Source: Oreocharis arfaki (taxonomy: Eukaryota; Chordata; Aves; Passeriformes; Paramythiidae). Taken from it: 64,000 nt of DNA. Location: NCBI GenBank assembly GCA_013398015.1, contig VZRR01005728.1:314753-378752 (forward strand), given 5' to 3'. Positions within the stretch are counted from its first letter, which is position 1, and each line of letters opens with the position of its first letter. The notes below the pieces were generated by a model, which was given only the letters and a program-made list of their open reading frames with translations, was not told the origin of the DNA and did not search any database. A program made the translations under genes and the position numbers. Shown here in pieces: positions 49,707 through 63,329 of the stretch.

Positions 49707-52700
49707 AGCTCAACACAGATGGAAAGCTCAGTACTTCTTTTGCTGTCCCTCAGTTCTGCAGCCCTTCATGACCTCTGCCTGTAGCCAGGCTTCTGCTGGG
49801 AAGCAAGGCTATTTGGATATTCCTGCACTGCTACTATTAGAGCTGAGCACTAGCTTGAGGAGCTGAGGGACAGCTGCAGAAATTAATATATTCCTGAGTT
49901 TTACTGCAAAGAATGGTTACCAAGCTACTCCTTTATGCTGCAGATTAAAAAGATAACAGGGAAATAGCAGCTTATATCCTTTCAGACATATGCTGCTATG
50001 CGTTTAAATATGTTTGGCAGGGTGGTTACTTTTTCATTAAAGAGCTATTCCTGGCTTCCACGTCTGCAAACAGAGTTCAAGCAGAAGTTTAAATCAAACT
50101 TTTGAAGACATGAGCTTCAGGGCTTTAATGCTTTCTAAATAAGTTAACACAGTCACAACAGTCTCAAAGGAGCTGAACAGCGAATGTGAAGACACCACTA
50201 TGTAATAAATCACAGGCAAGAAAAGAAGGCATTCACTGAGCAAGAGTGAATGTTAGCATGTGTGTGTGCATCTTGTGGATGAGCTGTCCTCTGGAGCCTT
50301 GAAGGAAAACCTCAAGAGGCCTCTCCTAAGGCTTTAAGATGTGCACAAGAACTATTGGATGGAATTTTGAATTTTGTCATTCCATGGAAAAACAAGTACA
50401 GCTGCAAGGGGGCTTTTGCTGATGGCCACTATAACTGCACTATCCCTTTCTAGTGTAAAAAGCCTGATGTCACCCATCAATCAGTGGTTGGAGTTACACC
50501 AGTTCTGAGCCTCCAGGTGAACAGAAATGAAAGATATGCTGGGTCACCAGCAAGGCACAAAAATCAGTGGGAACCAACACTGGTGGAAATCAGGCCATGG
50601 TTATACCTAAATATAGACTGAGAAATTCACTTTGAGGTCTCTTTTTCCCAAAGCTGAGGTGCTATTTCCTTAACTGAGCAGCAAGAGGGAGTAGAAAAGA
50701 ACAACTTTACACTTTCTTTGCCAATCCCACATTGAGAAGAACAGTATGAAGGAGAAAAACAACTCCTGACCAAAGAAAATAGGGATCAAGAATTTGACTA
50801 AAATCTCCAACAGATCCTGAGCAAGGGGCAAATTCTAACTAGCCAGAAGACTGGATGGATGAAATTCCTGCAAAGCTAATTTGAAAGAGAGTGACACATT
50901 CTGCTACCTAGATGTTTGGTAATGAGGCATCAGGGACCCCACAGAACTGAAAATGGTTTCTGGTCTGTGTGCTCTGTTGAAGAGAAACTGAAATTTATTA
51001 AAGGACTGCAGGGCAGGTCTTACGGTCAGCAGTGCTTCTGCAGCCAGGGGTCTGCAGAACTTCGGTTATATTTTTTCTACTTGCAGCCTTTACTTGATAA
51101 TGAGAAATGGCTGTAGAGAACAACCTTCAGCTTCAAGCCTAAAGGGCCACAGGGCCTGTTTTGTAGTATTGTTTGGGTTGTAACCAGCACAGCTCCCCTG
51201 TTCTAAGGAGCTGCAAATGTGCTTTGGAACGGTTATGTTTGCTTTATGCACCACTGTTGCTATAGATGTAGATGTTAACTGATGCTTTTGTATCCTCTGA
51301 ATATACAATTAATTCACTGAAGCATTGCAAAGAACATATGGAATGGAAAAAATAAAATGGACTTCAAAGACGAGGAGTTACTCAACAGGTAAACAAGAGA
51401 AAATTGACTTCATGTGACAGCATAGGCACAGACTGATGAGGAGTCAAGTTAGCTGAAACTAGAGAAGACAAATACATTAAGTGGGCTGTATGAAATTCAG
51501 AGCAAGGTGAGGATTCAGGCAACAAAAAAAAGAGAAATCTAGTGAGCACACAGCTGGGCAGTAAGAAAAATATGGCAGGTGTATGAGGTTTTGTAACACT
51601 TGAAGAAGTAGCAGTACACATGGCAGCAGAGGCTGAGTAGTGTCAGGGCATGATGCTTTAGCAAAATTGTATTCCACCTAACCTAAGAACAAGAGAGGAA
51701 AAGTGTGATCCAAATCCTTGTAGCCAAGGAGAAATTTCAGCCTTAGCATCTGGAGGAGGTCCATTTTGTGCAGAAAGAAACAAAGGGAGTCAATCAGGGA
51801 AGCTGGCTAAAGAAATTGAGTAGGTTGTGAGAAATGCATATGACATCAATTTGCATCAGGGTAATGTCCAGTGTTGAGGCTAAAAATGAAATTACTCAAA
51901 ATTTTTAAGTGACTTTTAAAAAGTCACAAAAGCATTAAAGCGGGATCTCTTTGGCACTGTGGACATAAAGACCACAAAAGAGATTTGGCCTCTACTGGAA
52001 ATTACAAAGAAGGCATCAGAGAGTCTTAAACAGTAGAAGAAGATGGATTATTTGCACCGAGTGCTCAAGGAAACATTGAATGGAGCAAGAATTAAAAAGC
52101 AGGGATTTAAGGTTAGATTACTTCAGCCCTCTGCTCAATACACACATGCACACCCTATTTAGAACAAAAGCTGAAGATGAGAAATATGTTGATTTGTTTT
52201 TCTCATTTCTAGCTGAAGTACAAGTGATAAGTGATGTTTTCATAACAAAATCTGCCAGTCAGGAAATAGAGCAAGTAGTCTCTCTTCCTCATCACATACA
52301 TCATTTTTTCCCTAATGGGATTTAAACACCCCCCGCCAACATACACCTACACTTTGTCCTGCTCATGAGGGGCACAAATGACCAGAAGAGACTTCCCACC
52401 CCCTGTTTCCCTCACATGTATCAGTGACTTGCTTTTCCCTCTTGGGGTTGGGCACATGTTCTGTTGAGCAAACAGCGTAACCTGAATGCACCATTAACTT
52501 CTGAGTGTGCTGAATGTACTTTATTGAGTAAAGTGTTTGAATAATGCTATTGTTGTTGAATATATTCATCAAATATTCATTTCTGTCATTCACTGAGGCC
52601 TACAGGAGGCTGGCTAATGTGCATTGAGTAATGCATCCATTGAAAAACACAGTGCTCAGAGAATTACTTCACCTAGATTTCAATCAGCTCTGCTAATTTA

Positions 52701-53082
52701 ATTACTTCAAAAGCAGAAAAGGTATTTTTGTGTGGAAGAAAAGGGTTGGGGGGGAAGGCAGTGGCAGGGAAGTAAGAAAATGCAAGAACAAGCAGAATAA
52801 CTGGAGAGGAAGTGGGGAAGCATCCTAAGTGTTAGAGGCACAAAGAAGGCAGGCAACCTGGGAGCTCAAAAAGCTGGCAAATTACGGGAAGAAGGCACAG
52901 TATCATGGGTAATGGAGATGGAACAGTGAGAAGTAAGAGAAAGAACACAAGCCTCTGAACAGTGGCTCTATCAATTCTGTACAAGTAAGCTAAATTATCC
53001 TCACAGTTTGAGAGATGGAAGAGCTCCTTTTTCTGATCTAAACATTGCTGCAGAGTATTTGCTGCACCTACAACTTAGCCTT

Positions 53083-53097
53083 TTTTTTTTTTTTTAA
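53083..53097. repeat. Poly-T tract
   Basis: About 16 consecutive T in the presumed GJB7 intron. A second T-run lies near 53225. I see no retrotransposon body attached. Confidence 0.7.
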
Positions 53098-56000
53098 TAG
53101 CAGGAGGAAAGAGAACCGTAAGTAGTGGAAAAACGATAAAGAAGAGAGCAGAAATGGAAATCACAGAGGATACAGTATCATAAAAAAGCAGAGCTGGTAA
53201 CAATCTTTAGAGTCCATTCTCTCCTTTTTTTTTTACACTTTAATCAAAACATCATCACAGCACTTTTTTTTTCCCAAACACCAAGGATCCTCCCAGTGTT
53301 ATGAGGAAAAGAAAAAACAAGTTCTGGTATAATGGTTTCCATAAACAACCAAACGAATAACGAAGCTTAACTTCAGGTGTTCATTTAGTAACTGCATTTC
53401 CCCCTTATCTTCTCTGTTTGTTGATATAAGGAGGTGTGAATCCATTTTATGGTTGCTGAGTCTGTTTCATGGACTGCCTACTGCTTCCTTACTGACTACC
53501 AGAAGTGTGAGGTCCACAGGCTGAGAAACATTGATTTGCTTTGTTCTCTGGCCCTAAAAAGGCTTAGCTGTGCAGAAACTGTTCCTGGCAGTTCAGTCTG
53601 TTCTTAAGTTGATGGAAGCTCCACTAGTGCCCTCAGCATGCTGCATCTATTCCAGTGCTCCCCTAGAGAAGAGGAGGGATCAGGAAACCTCCTGGGAACA
53701 CCAAGGAACAGTATCACTTGATTCAAAGCCACATTACCAAGCTGCACATGCACCAGCAGTTCAAACTGTTGCACATCTGCAATAGGAGCTGAAAAACCAT
53801 TGCTACAAGTCACTAACCTTGCAATGATTTTGATTCTTGTTCAGTGCTGAGGGTGCCAAGGTGATCGCCAGGTCCTTATGAGAGAGTCAGCAAGAGAAAA
53901 CAGAGGACATAAAAATTAACTTTACCTTCTTCACACAACTCACCTCTTTTTATAAAATAAGTAAAGCTATAACATTAATGTAGTATTGACACTCATTTCT
54001 TAAGGCTCTTCAAAAACAAGCCAGGTAGAGCCTGACGACCTAGAAGCAAACACAGCCCAGCCCTCCTGGCTCTGTGTCCTGGCCAAGTTGTTCGCTTCTG
54101 CCATGACCACTGCTTGTCGTTCGTAGTGCAGCAGAGTCCACGGTTCTTGGGCTGATGTGAGCCAAAATCTTCCCACCTATTTCATACTTCAGATGCTTCC
54201 AGGAGAGGTGGAGGCCTCCAAAGGGCAGAGGTAAACATCCTGGCAAAACCTTGCTCTTCTCTCATGGGCAGACAAAAAGTAGACACTGTAGACACTTTAG
54301 AATTAAATTCATTGATATGAACCCTTCATTAACATGTAATGAAAAAGGGCATCCTGTCCTACAAACATTGTCAGTCTAGAGAAACATGTGCTGTCAAGAG
54401 GCAGATGTGGTTTATCCAGCATCAGTCAGCACATCAGAGGCAGAGCTAAGAAAAGAACCATGGTCTCTCATAGCCCAGTCCATTGCTTTCACCTGCCTTA
54501 GCTTACTGATTCTAACCTCTCACTGTTCTATGCCTATGATTAACTTTTAACTCCTTGGAGCAAGAAATAAGCCCTTTGGTCCATTTGGAGATAAAACTCT
54601 AATTACTGTGATATTAAAAGCAGAAATAAATAGTGCTTAAAATATACATGTGGTGTGTAAAAACATTAGCGTAGGTATTTATTTGTCAACCGACTACAGG
54701 AAGGAAAAGAAAACCCTAGATGGAAGAGGGCTCAGCTGGTCATTTGGCACAATACTGGAGCTGGTTGATTTGGCTTTTACATCTGACTTTCACACAGGCT
54801 TCTGCGGTGGCTTGGGACAAATCTCCCTTCTTTCTGGGCTTCAGGATCTTAGTTGCCAAACATTCACTTCCCTGAATATACAACTTCTAAATTATGGCAA
54901 AATCCTGTCTTGTTTTGCATTCAGGGAAACCACAAACACCACTTAAAAAACTAGCAGCTGCTGAGTGTGATGCTTTGCCAGCTGCTAATTGCTGTGGTCT
55001 CTTCCCTGCAGCAATGAATGGGTTTTGAGAGGGCAAAAGCAGTTCACTGTTTTCTTGGTTACTTGGTAAACTGTGTAATCAAAAAAAAATGAGCTCAGAA
55101 GTAGCCAAAACTACTTAATTTTTTTGAAGTCATGATTCCCATATCTCACCTACATGACTACAATTGCATTTCTCATCACCTTCATGCCAAACAGATAACC
55201 CATCTCTCCCATGCTCTCCTGATGTAAACAAAAAAACTCCCTCTGCAGCAAATTATCTTCAACATTAATAAGTATTATTGCTCCATTCAGGCTACTGTTA
55301 CTGTTGTAACGCTTTAGTCAACTTGCAAAATAAAAAAAGAATTGACAAAGTCAAAAGATTTCCACTTGGACAAGCAATTTGTCACTGGCCACATCGGAGC
55401 TTTTAATTCTGTAATATTATAAAGTACTGCAATAGTGCAACAAAAAGAGGATTACATCCATGGTTTATGTTGGCTAATGGGACACTAGCATGAGGCTACT
55501 ATCAAGCTTATTTAATATCAGAAAATCAACTTCTCATTCAGCGAAACTGTATTTTAAACAAGAAAATCAAACTTACCTGTGTCTCAGTGGATGATTACAG
55601 CTGGATCCCAGCTTTCTAGTGGAATTAACAATCAAGAGTTCATTTCTGAGAAAGGGAGTTAGTGCTTTAAGCCTGGAAAATGAGAACTGCTTATCTCTTA
55701 GGTAATATAAACTAAATGAGTGAAACCTGATCATCTCTGTTGGCACACAGTTCAAACCAGAACCATAAAGCGTCTTGTATCATCAGAAAGATATGAGGAA
55801 ACTGTGGCATTTATTTGAAGTCATAGGATTTATCTGCATCTTTGGTGCACTCATCAGCATCAGCTTAGATGCTGCACTCTGTGTTTTCACAGTAGCACAG
55901 TAGCACAGCCTGAAGACACATGTGCTGTGAGCCTTAACTCACACCCTGTTTGCTCTTTGACATTTTACATCAGATTTGCATTTTATGTTCTCCTAGGCAA

Positions 56001-56589
56001 GTCAGCTGTCCACAAAACACATATTCTTTTAGGCACACATGACTCCTAACAATGCATTACACAAATGCTCAGAAAAGCCTTTCTCTTAGAATTTAAAAAT
56101 ACAGTGGTTTTCTCAAGCAAGTGAAGCCTAGGTTTTTGTTATTGAAATGTATTTTGTTTACCGTACATGCTAATCAGTTCCCATGTTGGCCTAGGCAGCT
56201 GAACCACTCCCCACCAGGAAGCTTGTAACTTTACTTCTAATAACTAAGCAATGGAATAAGTGTTTACATCGTGCCTTATGCATTTCATATCTGAGCTTCA
56301 GTGGCCATTTCTACCCGGGATGTGGCTGTCCTGCTGAGTAGCATTACAAAATAAGGAGAAAGATTGAACTCTTTGCCTCTTAAATGAATTCTTCACACTG
56401 CAATTTATTCATAGTATAATTTAATTAGCTCAAACTTACTGTGGCTTTTATCTGGGAATTACATGTGAATGTTTGGTAGTTCTACAGAGACAAAGCTATC
56501 ACATAGCCTTACACACATGCCTGAATTTGCATCTTGGTAGTGTCCCCAGAGAAACTGATGCCTTCAGAGGGTGACTGAAGGTGCCAGGG

Positions 56590-58553
56590 CTTGGAGCTGA
56601 ACTGCAGGCAATGCAAAGCTTCCCAGATATCTGCTGGCAGCTCATCACAGCGGAGAGCAGGCAGTCTAGGAGGCTCCTAGAGTGTGTGGAAGGCAACTCC
56701 CTGACACAGCTGGTAAGGGAGCCTGCCAGAGGTGGTGCCCCACTAGACCTGCTGTTTGCAGATGGAGAAGGGCTGGTGGGAGGTGTGCTGGTCAGTGGCT
56801 GTCTTGGGCACAGCAACCACATGATAATTTCTGATCCTTGGTGAAGTAAGGAAGGGGGATCAGCAAAGCCTCTACCCTGAACTTCCAGAGAGTGGATTTC
56901 GATCTGTTCAGGACACTGGTTCACAGAATCCCTTGGGAAACAGCCCTTAAAAACAAAGGGATCCATGAAGGCTGGACACACTTTACGAAGAAATCTTAAA
57001 GGTACAGAAGCAGGCCATTCCCATGTGCTGGAAGATGAGCTGGTGTGGAAGAAAACCAGCCTGACTGAATAGGCAGCTTTTACTGAAACTCAGGGAAAAA
57101 TAGAGAGTTTATGACCTTTGGAAGAAGGGGCAGGCAACTCAGGAAGTGTACAAGGATGCCATTAGGTCATGAAGAGAGAAAATAAGAAAGGCAAAAGCTC
57201 AGCTAGAACTTGATCTGGCTACTGCTGTGAAAGATAATAAAAACTGTTTTTATAAATACATTAGCAACATAAAAAGGGCCAAGCAAAATATCCATCTTTT
57301 ATTGGTTGTGGAGGGGAACATTGTAACCAAGGATGAGGAGAAGGCTGCAGTACTTGACACCTTCTTTGATTCAGTCTTCAATAGAAAGACCAGTGATCCT
57401 CAGGGCAACCAGCCCTCTGAGCTGGCAGACAGGGACAGGGAGCAGAGGAACACTCTTGCACTCCAAGAGGAAGTAGTTGGTGGACTGCTGAGCCCTTTAG
57501 GCCCTCATAAGTCTGTGGGACCAGATGGAATTCATCTGAGGGTAGTGAGGGAGCTGAAGAGCTCGCCAAGCCCCTCTCCATCATTTATTATGAGCCCTGG
57601 CTGACCAGGGAGGTCTCAGTGGGATGGAGGTTGGCCAATGTGACGCTCATCTACAAGAAGGGTTGGAAGGGGGATCCAGGAAACTACAGGCCAGTCTGCC
57701 TGATCTCAGTGCTGGAGAAGGTCATGGAACAGAACATCTTGAGTGCCATCATGCAGCACGTACAGGACAACAAGGGGATCAGAGCCAGCCAGCCTTGGGT
57801 TAGGAAAGACAGGTCCTACCTGACCAACCCGATCTCCCTTTATGACCAGGTGATCCACCTAGTGGATGAGGGAAAGGCTGTGCATGTTGTCTACCTGGCC
57901 TTCAGCAAAACCTCTGACACTGTTTCCCAGGGCATTCTCCTGGAAAAGCTGGCAACCCATGGCTTGGACAAGCACGTTCCTCTCCAGGTTTAAAACTGGC
58001 TGAGTGGCCAGGTCCAGAGAATGGTGGTGAACAGTGCTGCATCCAGTTGGCATCCAGTCACTAGTGGTGTCTCCCAGGGATCAGTACTGGGGCCAGCTCT
58101 GTTTAATATCTTTATTAATGATTTGAACAAGGGGATAGAATGCACCCTCAGTAAGGCTGTGGATCGCACTAAGTTGAGTGGGAGAGTTGAGCTGCTCGAG
58201 GGTAGGAAGAGTCTGCTGAGGGATCTGGACAAGCTGGATCAACAGACTGAGGCCAATTTTCTAAGTTTCAACAATTAATACTTCCATCCCTGGAAGTGTT
58301 CAAAAAATGCATGGACATGGCACTTAGTGCTATGGTTTAACTGGCATGGCAGTGCCAATTAAAGTTGGATTCACAGACCACAGAAACCAGAAGGGACCCA
58401 CAAGGATCATCAAGTCCAGCTCTTAAATGGATGGCCCATACAGGGACTGAAGGCACAACCTCAGTTTCATCAGCACCATGCTCTAACTGAGCTCATCTCA
58501 GGGTCAATGATCTGGAGGTCTTTTCTAACCTTAATGATTCTATTATTCTGTGT
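56590..58553 (+). mobile_element. CR1 LINE, longest copy in the window, inactivated
   Basis: About 2 kb of CR1 ORF2 on the plus strand. 56600-56840 encodes the end of the endonuclease domain (LTQLVREPARGGAPLDLLF). 57000-57600 holds the linker and early polymerase (FYKYISNIKR, TFFDSVFNRKTS, SVGPDGIHLRVVRELK). 57619-57990 holds reverse-transcriptase blocks (LIYKKGWKGDPGNYRPVC, then LAFSKTSDTVSQGILLEKL), and 58021-58275 the block around VSQGSVLGPALFNIFINDL. The catalytic FADD box is replaced (KAVDRTKL), and there are several frame breaks and in-frame stops. The C-terminal ~200 residues of ORF2 are deleted at about 58278, joining straight to the 3' UTR. The element ends in CR1 octamers at 58535-58553. 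A SINE interrupts the 3' tail. Confidence 0.94.
58371..58502 (-). mobile_element. tRNA-Ile-derived SINE with CR1-like tail (TguSINE1 type), nested in CR1
   Basis: On the minus strand the unit starts with tRNA-like sequence (GAGCTCAGTTAGAGCATGGTG, the D-arm and box A region of a tRNA-Ile) and has a box-B-like stretch (GGTTGTGCCTTCAGTCCC). It then passes through GTATGGGCCAT to a tail of GATGATCCTTGTGGGTCCC and an ATTCTGTG-like end, which is shared with CR1 3' ends. This head-plus-CR1-tail design is that of avian SINEs such as TguSINE1, which borrow the CR1 machinery. It splits the CR1 3' UTR word for word: the text before (AAAGTTGGAT) and after (TCAATGATCTGGAGGTC) joins into a normal CR1 tail. 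It must therefore be younger than its host. Confidence 0.85.
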
Positions 58554-61500
58554 GGTGGTATTTATATATTAAATGACATCTGTAAGGTGCAGAAAATCTG
58601 AAGAGTTCTGTATTACTGTGTGTCAGAGTGTACAGAGTTTGTTCTGTTGAAACTGTGAAATTTCTACCCTCTGTAGTCTTCTTAGGAGCTGTGTTCCCTG
58701 CCTGAGATTAGAAAGGGTGCCTACATTAGAAAGGGCACTTAGAAGGATTTTAAGTTCTCACAGCTTAAACTGATCAGGAGTCCTTGTGTTAGAGGCAGGG
58801 GTTAGCCCTGGTCTGTGCCTCCACTTCCAACTGCCTTCCCAACTGCATTGCCCTGCTTACGTTAGACTGTCTCACCCATCCAACTGAAAAATAAACTTTA
58901 ATCTCTTTTCTTTTCTGGCAATGGACCAGGGAGCAAACTTGGCATACACCAAGGATGAGCAATTACGACATTGCATGCAAGGAAGTCCAGAGCAATTACA
59001 AGTGAAAAGAGTTCTCCCCTTGCCCTTCCTTTTTGGAGATGCAGTCTTAGCTCAAATTTGTCTTTAAGCCCCACTGTAAGGTATCTGGCTGTGTACTCTT
59101 GTAGCGAGAAAATTCAAGGCTGCACGTGTTTCTCTGCTCTTTCTTTGTAGAAGAAACCACGTTTTTCTTTCCAGAGGGGAAGCTTTGAGTTTTGATATTC
59201 TGTTCCCAGTCAGAACCAATTTACGTACTCAAAAATGAAAGTAGAACCAAACAAAGTGCCTTTTCCCCTCCATACTGAATTCAGTTGAAAAAGATTTATA
59301 AGCTTGATCAGCGTTCGAAGAATAACAATTGCTTTAATCTTTGCTGGGAAGCACGGCTGGGTGATTTGTTTGTTCCACAGAGACACGGCTGGCTAACAAG
59401 TATTATAGAAGACAAACACATAATGTTATGAAACACAGTGATTGCACTAAGAGGTTTTTGTTTTAAAAATGCATATTGCCTTAGAACTGTTTTGGATTGT
59501 CAGTGGTAGGGTCCCAAACAGTGCATGCTGCTGTCTGAAAACAGCTTTCTTTCAATGGGAACAACACAAAGGAGCAAAAGCTGCTGAAAATCAGCATAAG
59601 GACTCTTGAGACTGACATGAGCAGAGCAACAACCACACAGAAAACCCTCAATACCCTCAATGCCACCCTTGTCTAGCTGGTCTGTTTGTTTCTTACACAT
59701 TTATGTCCTTAATATGGCCATACTGTTTCACATTCCTCAGTGCAACAATGGTTACCCCCTAATAATCAGCTTCGAGCAAGGAGGAAAAAAGTACTTCTAA
59801 TTACTAATTTTTGCTTTCCCTTCTCCCTGAGACTTGTTCAACACAAAAAAAAATAAAGTCTCAGTTGTCAACTCTAATTAAAATATTGTGAAACTCATGG
59901 TGTCCAAAACATTTAAAAAATAATTTTAAAATGTAAACTTCACCTTCACGTATCAAAACTCTAACAAACATGTGATGGTAGTTGCCTCTCTCACTACAAG
60001 TCATACCAGTGCTGAAATCCCAGTATAGATGCAAAAAGAATTTTTTCTGCCCACAACAGCTCTGTGTCTCTAAAGCAAGGATAAGCTTATCAGTAGCTTG
60101 AGGCACCCTATCTTTATTCTGAAGACAATGTGAAGCTCTGTTCTTGCGCAGTACTTGAAATAAGCAGGAGCTGTGAGGTCAATCAGCAAAGGCAGGAGGC
60201 ACAGTGCTGCTCCCCGGACTGCACCAGGCTGGCTGTCGCATGCTAACCATGTCTGCGGGGCACAGCACCGGCTTTGCTCTGTTCTCTACAGAGGCTCTTC
60301 TGCAGCTCAAATGATAAGGGCATGTGAGTCTCAAGAAAAGCAGAAATTGCTGTTAGGTTGTGAATGGCTATGGCACAAAGCACAATACTGAATGCAGAAT
60401 CCCAGAGGAATTCATTTGAAAGGAAAATAAATCTCAGTGACAGCCTCAGGTTTAGAAATTGAAGGGGTTTTTGTGTGATTTCTTTTCAGGAGAGATACTC
60501 GGATATTAAGAGGATGGGTGACTCACAAATACCACAGATGTTTACTATTCCACACTTTATAGAGTCTCTCCTATAAAATATGCCAAACAACTTCATAAGC
60601 CTTAATGGATTGAATGTTTCAACATCCTGTTGGGTCAGATGACAGCAACATAATATTCACATTAAAGATAAAATACAACACTTTCCCACAGCCATAAAGC
60701 AAAACTAGAAACAGTAAGCAGTCCAATCTTTTCATCTCTGCACAGTTAATCTGGTTAGTTGGCACATGCTTAACACATGCCAAGTACCAGCATTCACATC
60801 AAAGCCCAAGCCCGTTTCTACATCCCTCTCTGCTTCTCTTTTTACACACAAAGCCTTATCCAACAGCTTTTCATATGGAGAATATTTTCTCTTCAGCCAG
60901 TGGTGTTCTTCGTACAGTGTAGGATCCTCCCCTGTCAGTGATGCCTGGGACTTACCTGTCCTTTATAAGAAAGATGGGAAGTACTAGAGAACTAGTAGCA
61001 ACCTAACAATCCTTTCTACCAATATATTGCAAATGTGTTCTGGCATAAACCCATCCTATGACAACCTGGAAAATACTATCATGACCCTGCCTGACCTTGG
61101 ATCGGAAGTTTTATCTGCACAGACAATGTAACTACTGGGAAGGGGTGCATGTGCCAATAAGTGAGTGCACTTTCTCTGTGCGGTGATGTAATTGTTTTGC
61201 CTTCCCATATAAAATGTGTGTGGGGAAAATTGCTTGGGAGCTGTATACAGAACATCTCCTATATTATGGTAAAAAATCCCCCTTCCCCTCAAGAAATCCA
61301 AGGTACCTTCCCAAAAACCAAGCTCATGCAAAAACCTCGCATTGGCTTCTTTCAGTTAGACAAACACGAAAACAAACGAAAGCAGCTTCACTCAGATTTT
61401 CTACTCAATAGTTTCCAAACAAAATCAGCTGTGTGGCATATGCCACCAAAACAATAGCTACCAGATTAGCAGATGGTATGTTGTGAATTAATTGTTGACA

Positions 61501-61759
61501 CAAACCCCAGACATATCACTCAACCCTCTCTTGACACCTAAACTTATTTCCCTATTATTTTTCTCACCTCATTATATTTGCTCACAACAAGAAAAAAAAT
61601 TTAGATACTCCATCTGGATTTAGACAGGAAAAGTTAACGTACAATTTATTATTACTCTGCCATCTTTCAAACCAAAACAACAGAAAAATGCAGTTTGATT
61701 ACTGCAGAAAAAAACCCCCACGGAACAAGAAGCTCTGAGAGTCTGGATACCTCTACCTT

Positions 61760-62391
61760 TCATAGAGTCATAGGATCATTAAGGTTGGAAATTGCCTCGA
61801 AGATAATATTAAGTTCCACTGTACACCTAGGGTCACTGTTTTCACCACTAAACCATATCCACAGGTGCCACATCCACACACCTTTTGAGCCACTCCTGGG
61901 CAGCCTGTTCCAATGCCAGACTACTCCTTCAGTGAAGAAGTTTTTCCCAACGTCTAATCTAAACCTTCCCAGTGCAACTTCAGACCATTTGCTCTCATCT
62001 TTGCAGTTGTTACTTAGGAAAAGAGATCAACCCCCACCTGACTACAACCTCCTTTCAGGCAGTTGTACAGAACAATAAGGTCCCCCGCAAACCACCTCTT
62101 CTCCAGGCTGAAAAACCCCAGCTCTCTCAGAGTCTCATCATAGGACTTGTGCTCCAGACCCTCCAGCAGCTTTGTCGTCCTTCTCTGGACACACTCCAGC
62201 ACCTCAGTGTCTTTCTTGTAGTGAGGGGGCCCAGAACTGGACACAGGACTCAAGGCGTGGCCTCACCAGTGCTGAGCACAGGGGAACAATCACTGCCCTG
62301 GTCCTGCAGGCCACACTGTTGCTGATCCAAGCCAGGTTGCCACTGGCTTTCTAGGCCACTTGGGCACACTGCCAGCTTGTGTTCAGCCACT
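61760..62391 (-). mobile_element. CR1 LINE 3' portion, antisense
   Basis: The plus strand begins with the complement of a CR1 3' terminus (CATAGAGTCATAGGATCATT, then AAGGTTGGAA). It continues backwards through the end of ORF2. The minus strand at 62014-62253 reads HYKKDTEVLECVQRRTTKLL and SYDETLRELGFFSLEKRW, the C-terminal part of the CR1 polymerase. The copy is 5'-truncated near 62391 and carries frame disruptions. The adjacent open frames on both strands are by-products of it. Confidence 0.93.
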
Positions 62392-63004
62392 GTTGGCCAA
62401 AACTTACATTTGTCCCCTTCTGCTTCCCTGGCTGCAATAACCAGACACTCCATCAAAGCCCTCTCACCTACCCTCCAGGTACAGAAAAGTGTGAGCAGGA
62501 GTTGGCGAGTCCAGAACTACACATGCTAATCCACCAGCTGGCTGCTGCTAAAACTGTAATATTACCCATCACATCTCAGTTCTGCCTGCCAGTTACCTGA
62601 GGGAGCACTGATCCATGTCCCTCCCTACCCTCCAGGTATTGCTTTTTCCAAAATTTCAAATTTCTCCCCTACTTTATAATGTGGCTGAAACTGCCCGGTG
62701 GCATTGAAGTCAGTGAAAGTAGAAAGGAAGGCACAAGCAGTCAGAGGCAACCACACGGGCTTTGTTTCCTCTGGACTTCAAGCAGTGCTATGAATTTTAC
62801 TGTTTATAAATAAAAGGAAACTAAACACCACCACATGGCAGCATTTACGTAACGAGGAGTTTCCAGGCACCAAAATCTTGGGTTTGGATCTACACAACAG
62901 AAGTCGGATGCTTAAATTGTAGCACATTTTTCTGCTCAGCCGACTGCACTCCCAGAGATCCATCCCAACATGAAACATCCCTTCCTTCTTCCAGCACTTG
63001 GGAT

Positions 63005-63245
63005 CAAATGGCCAGTGCTGGGCTCCTCAGTACAACAGAGACATGGAGCTCCTGGAGCGGATCCAGAGGAGAGAAACAAAGATGATTACGGGACTTCAGC
63101 ATCTCTCTTACAAGGAAAGGCTGAGAGAGCAGGGCCTGTTCAGCCTTGAGACGAGACAACTAAAAAGGTGCCTCAACAGTATCATTATCAGTATCAGTAT
63201 GGAGGCTGCTGAGAGGATGAAGCCAGGACTGGCTGTGACCATGCC
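63005..63245 (+). mobile_element. CR1 LINE fragment (C-terminal ORF2 piece)
   Basis: The plus strand 63017-63165 reads QCWAPQYNRDMELLERIQRR, then LQHLSYKERLREQGLFSLE, the C-terminal part of CR1 ORF2. After about 63170 the sequence diverges (ATCAGTATCAGTATGG repeat-like) and the match fades by 63245. It has no 3' terminus. Confidence 0.85.
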
Positions 63246-63329
63246 CAGGTGCTAGGAGTAGCTCAGCGGTGAAGGCCCTGTCCAATTGAGCCAGCTCCTT
63301 ACCCTGTCTCCCACTTATTATTTTGGAAT

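Noticed and set aside
57227..57993. Two adjoining plus-strand frames of about 125 residues as a candidate gene
   Set aside because: Both are consecutive pieces of one decayed CR1 ORF2, separated by a stop or frameshift.
58441..58500. A functional tRNA-Ile gene on the minus strand
   Set aside because: The tRNA-like part is diverged, lacks a complete foldable cloverleaf and is fused to a CR1-like tail. It is the head of a SINE.
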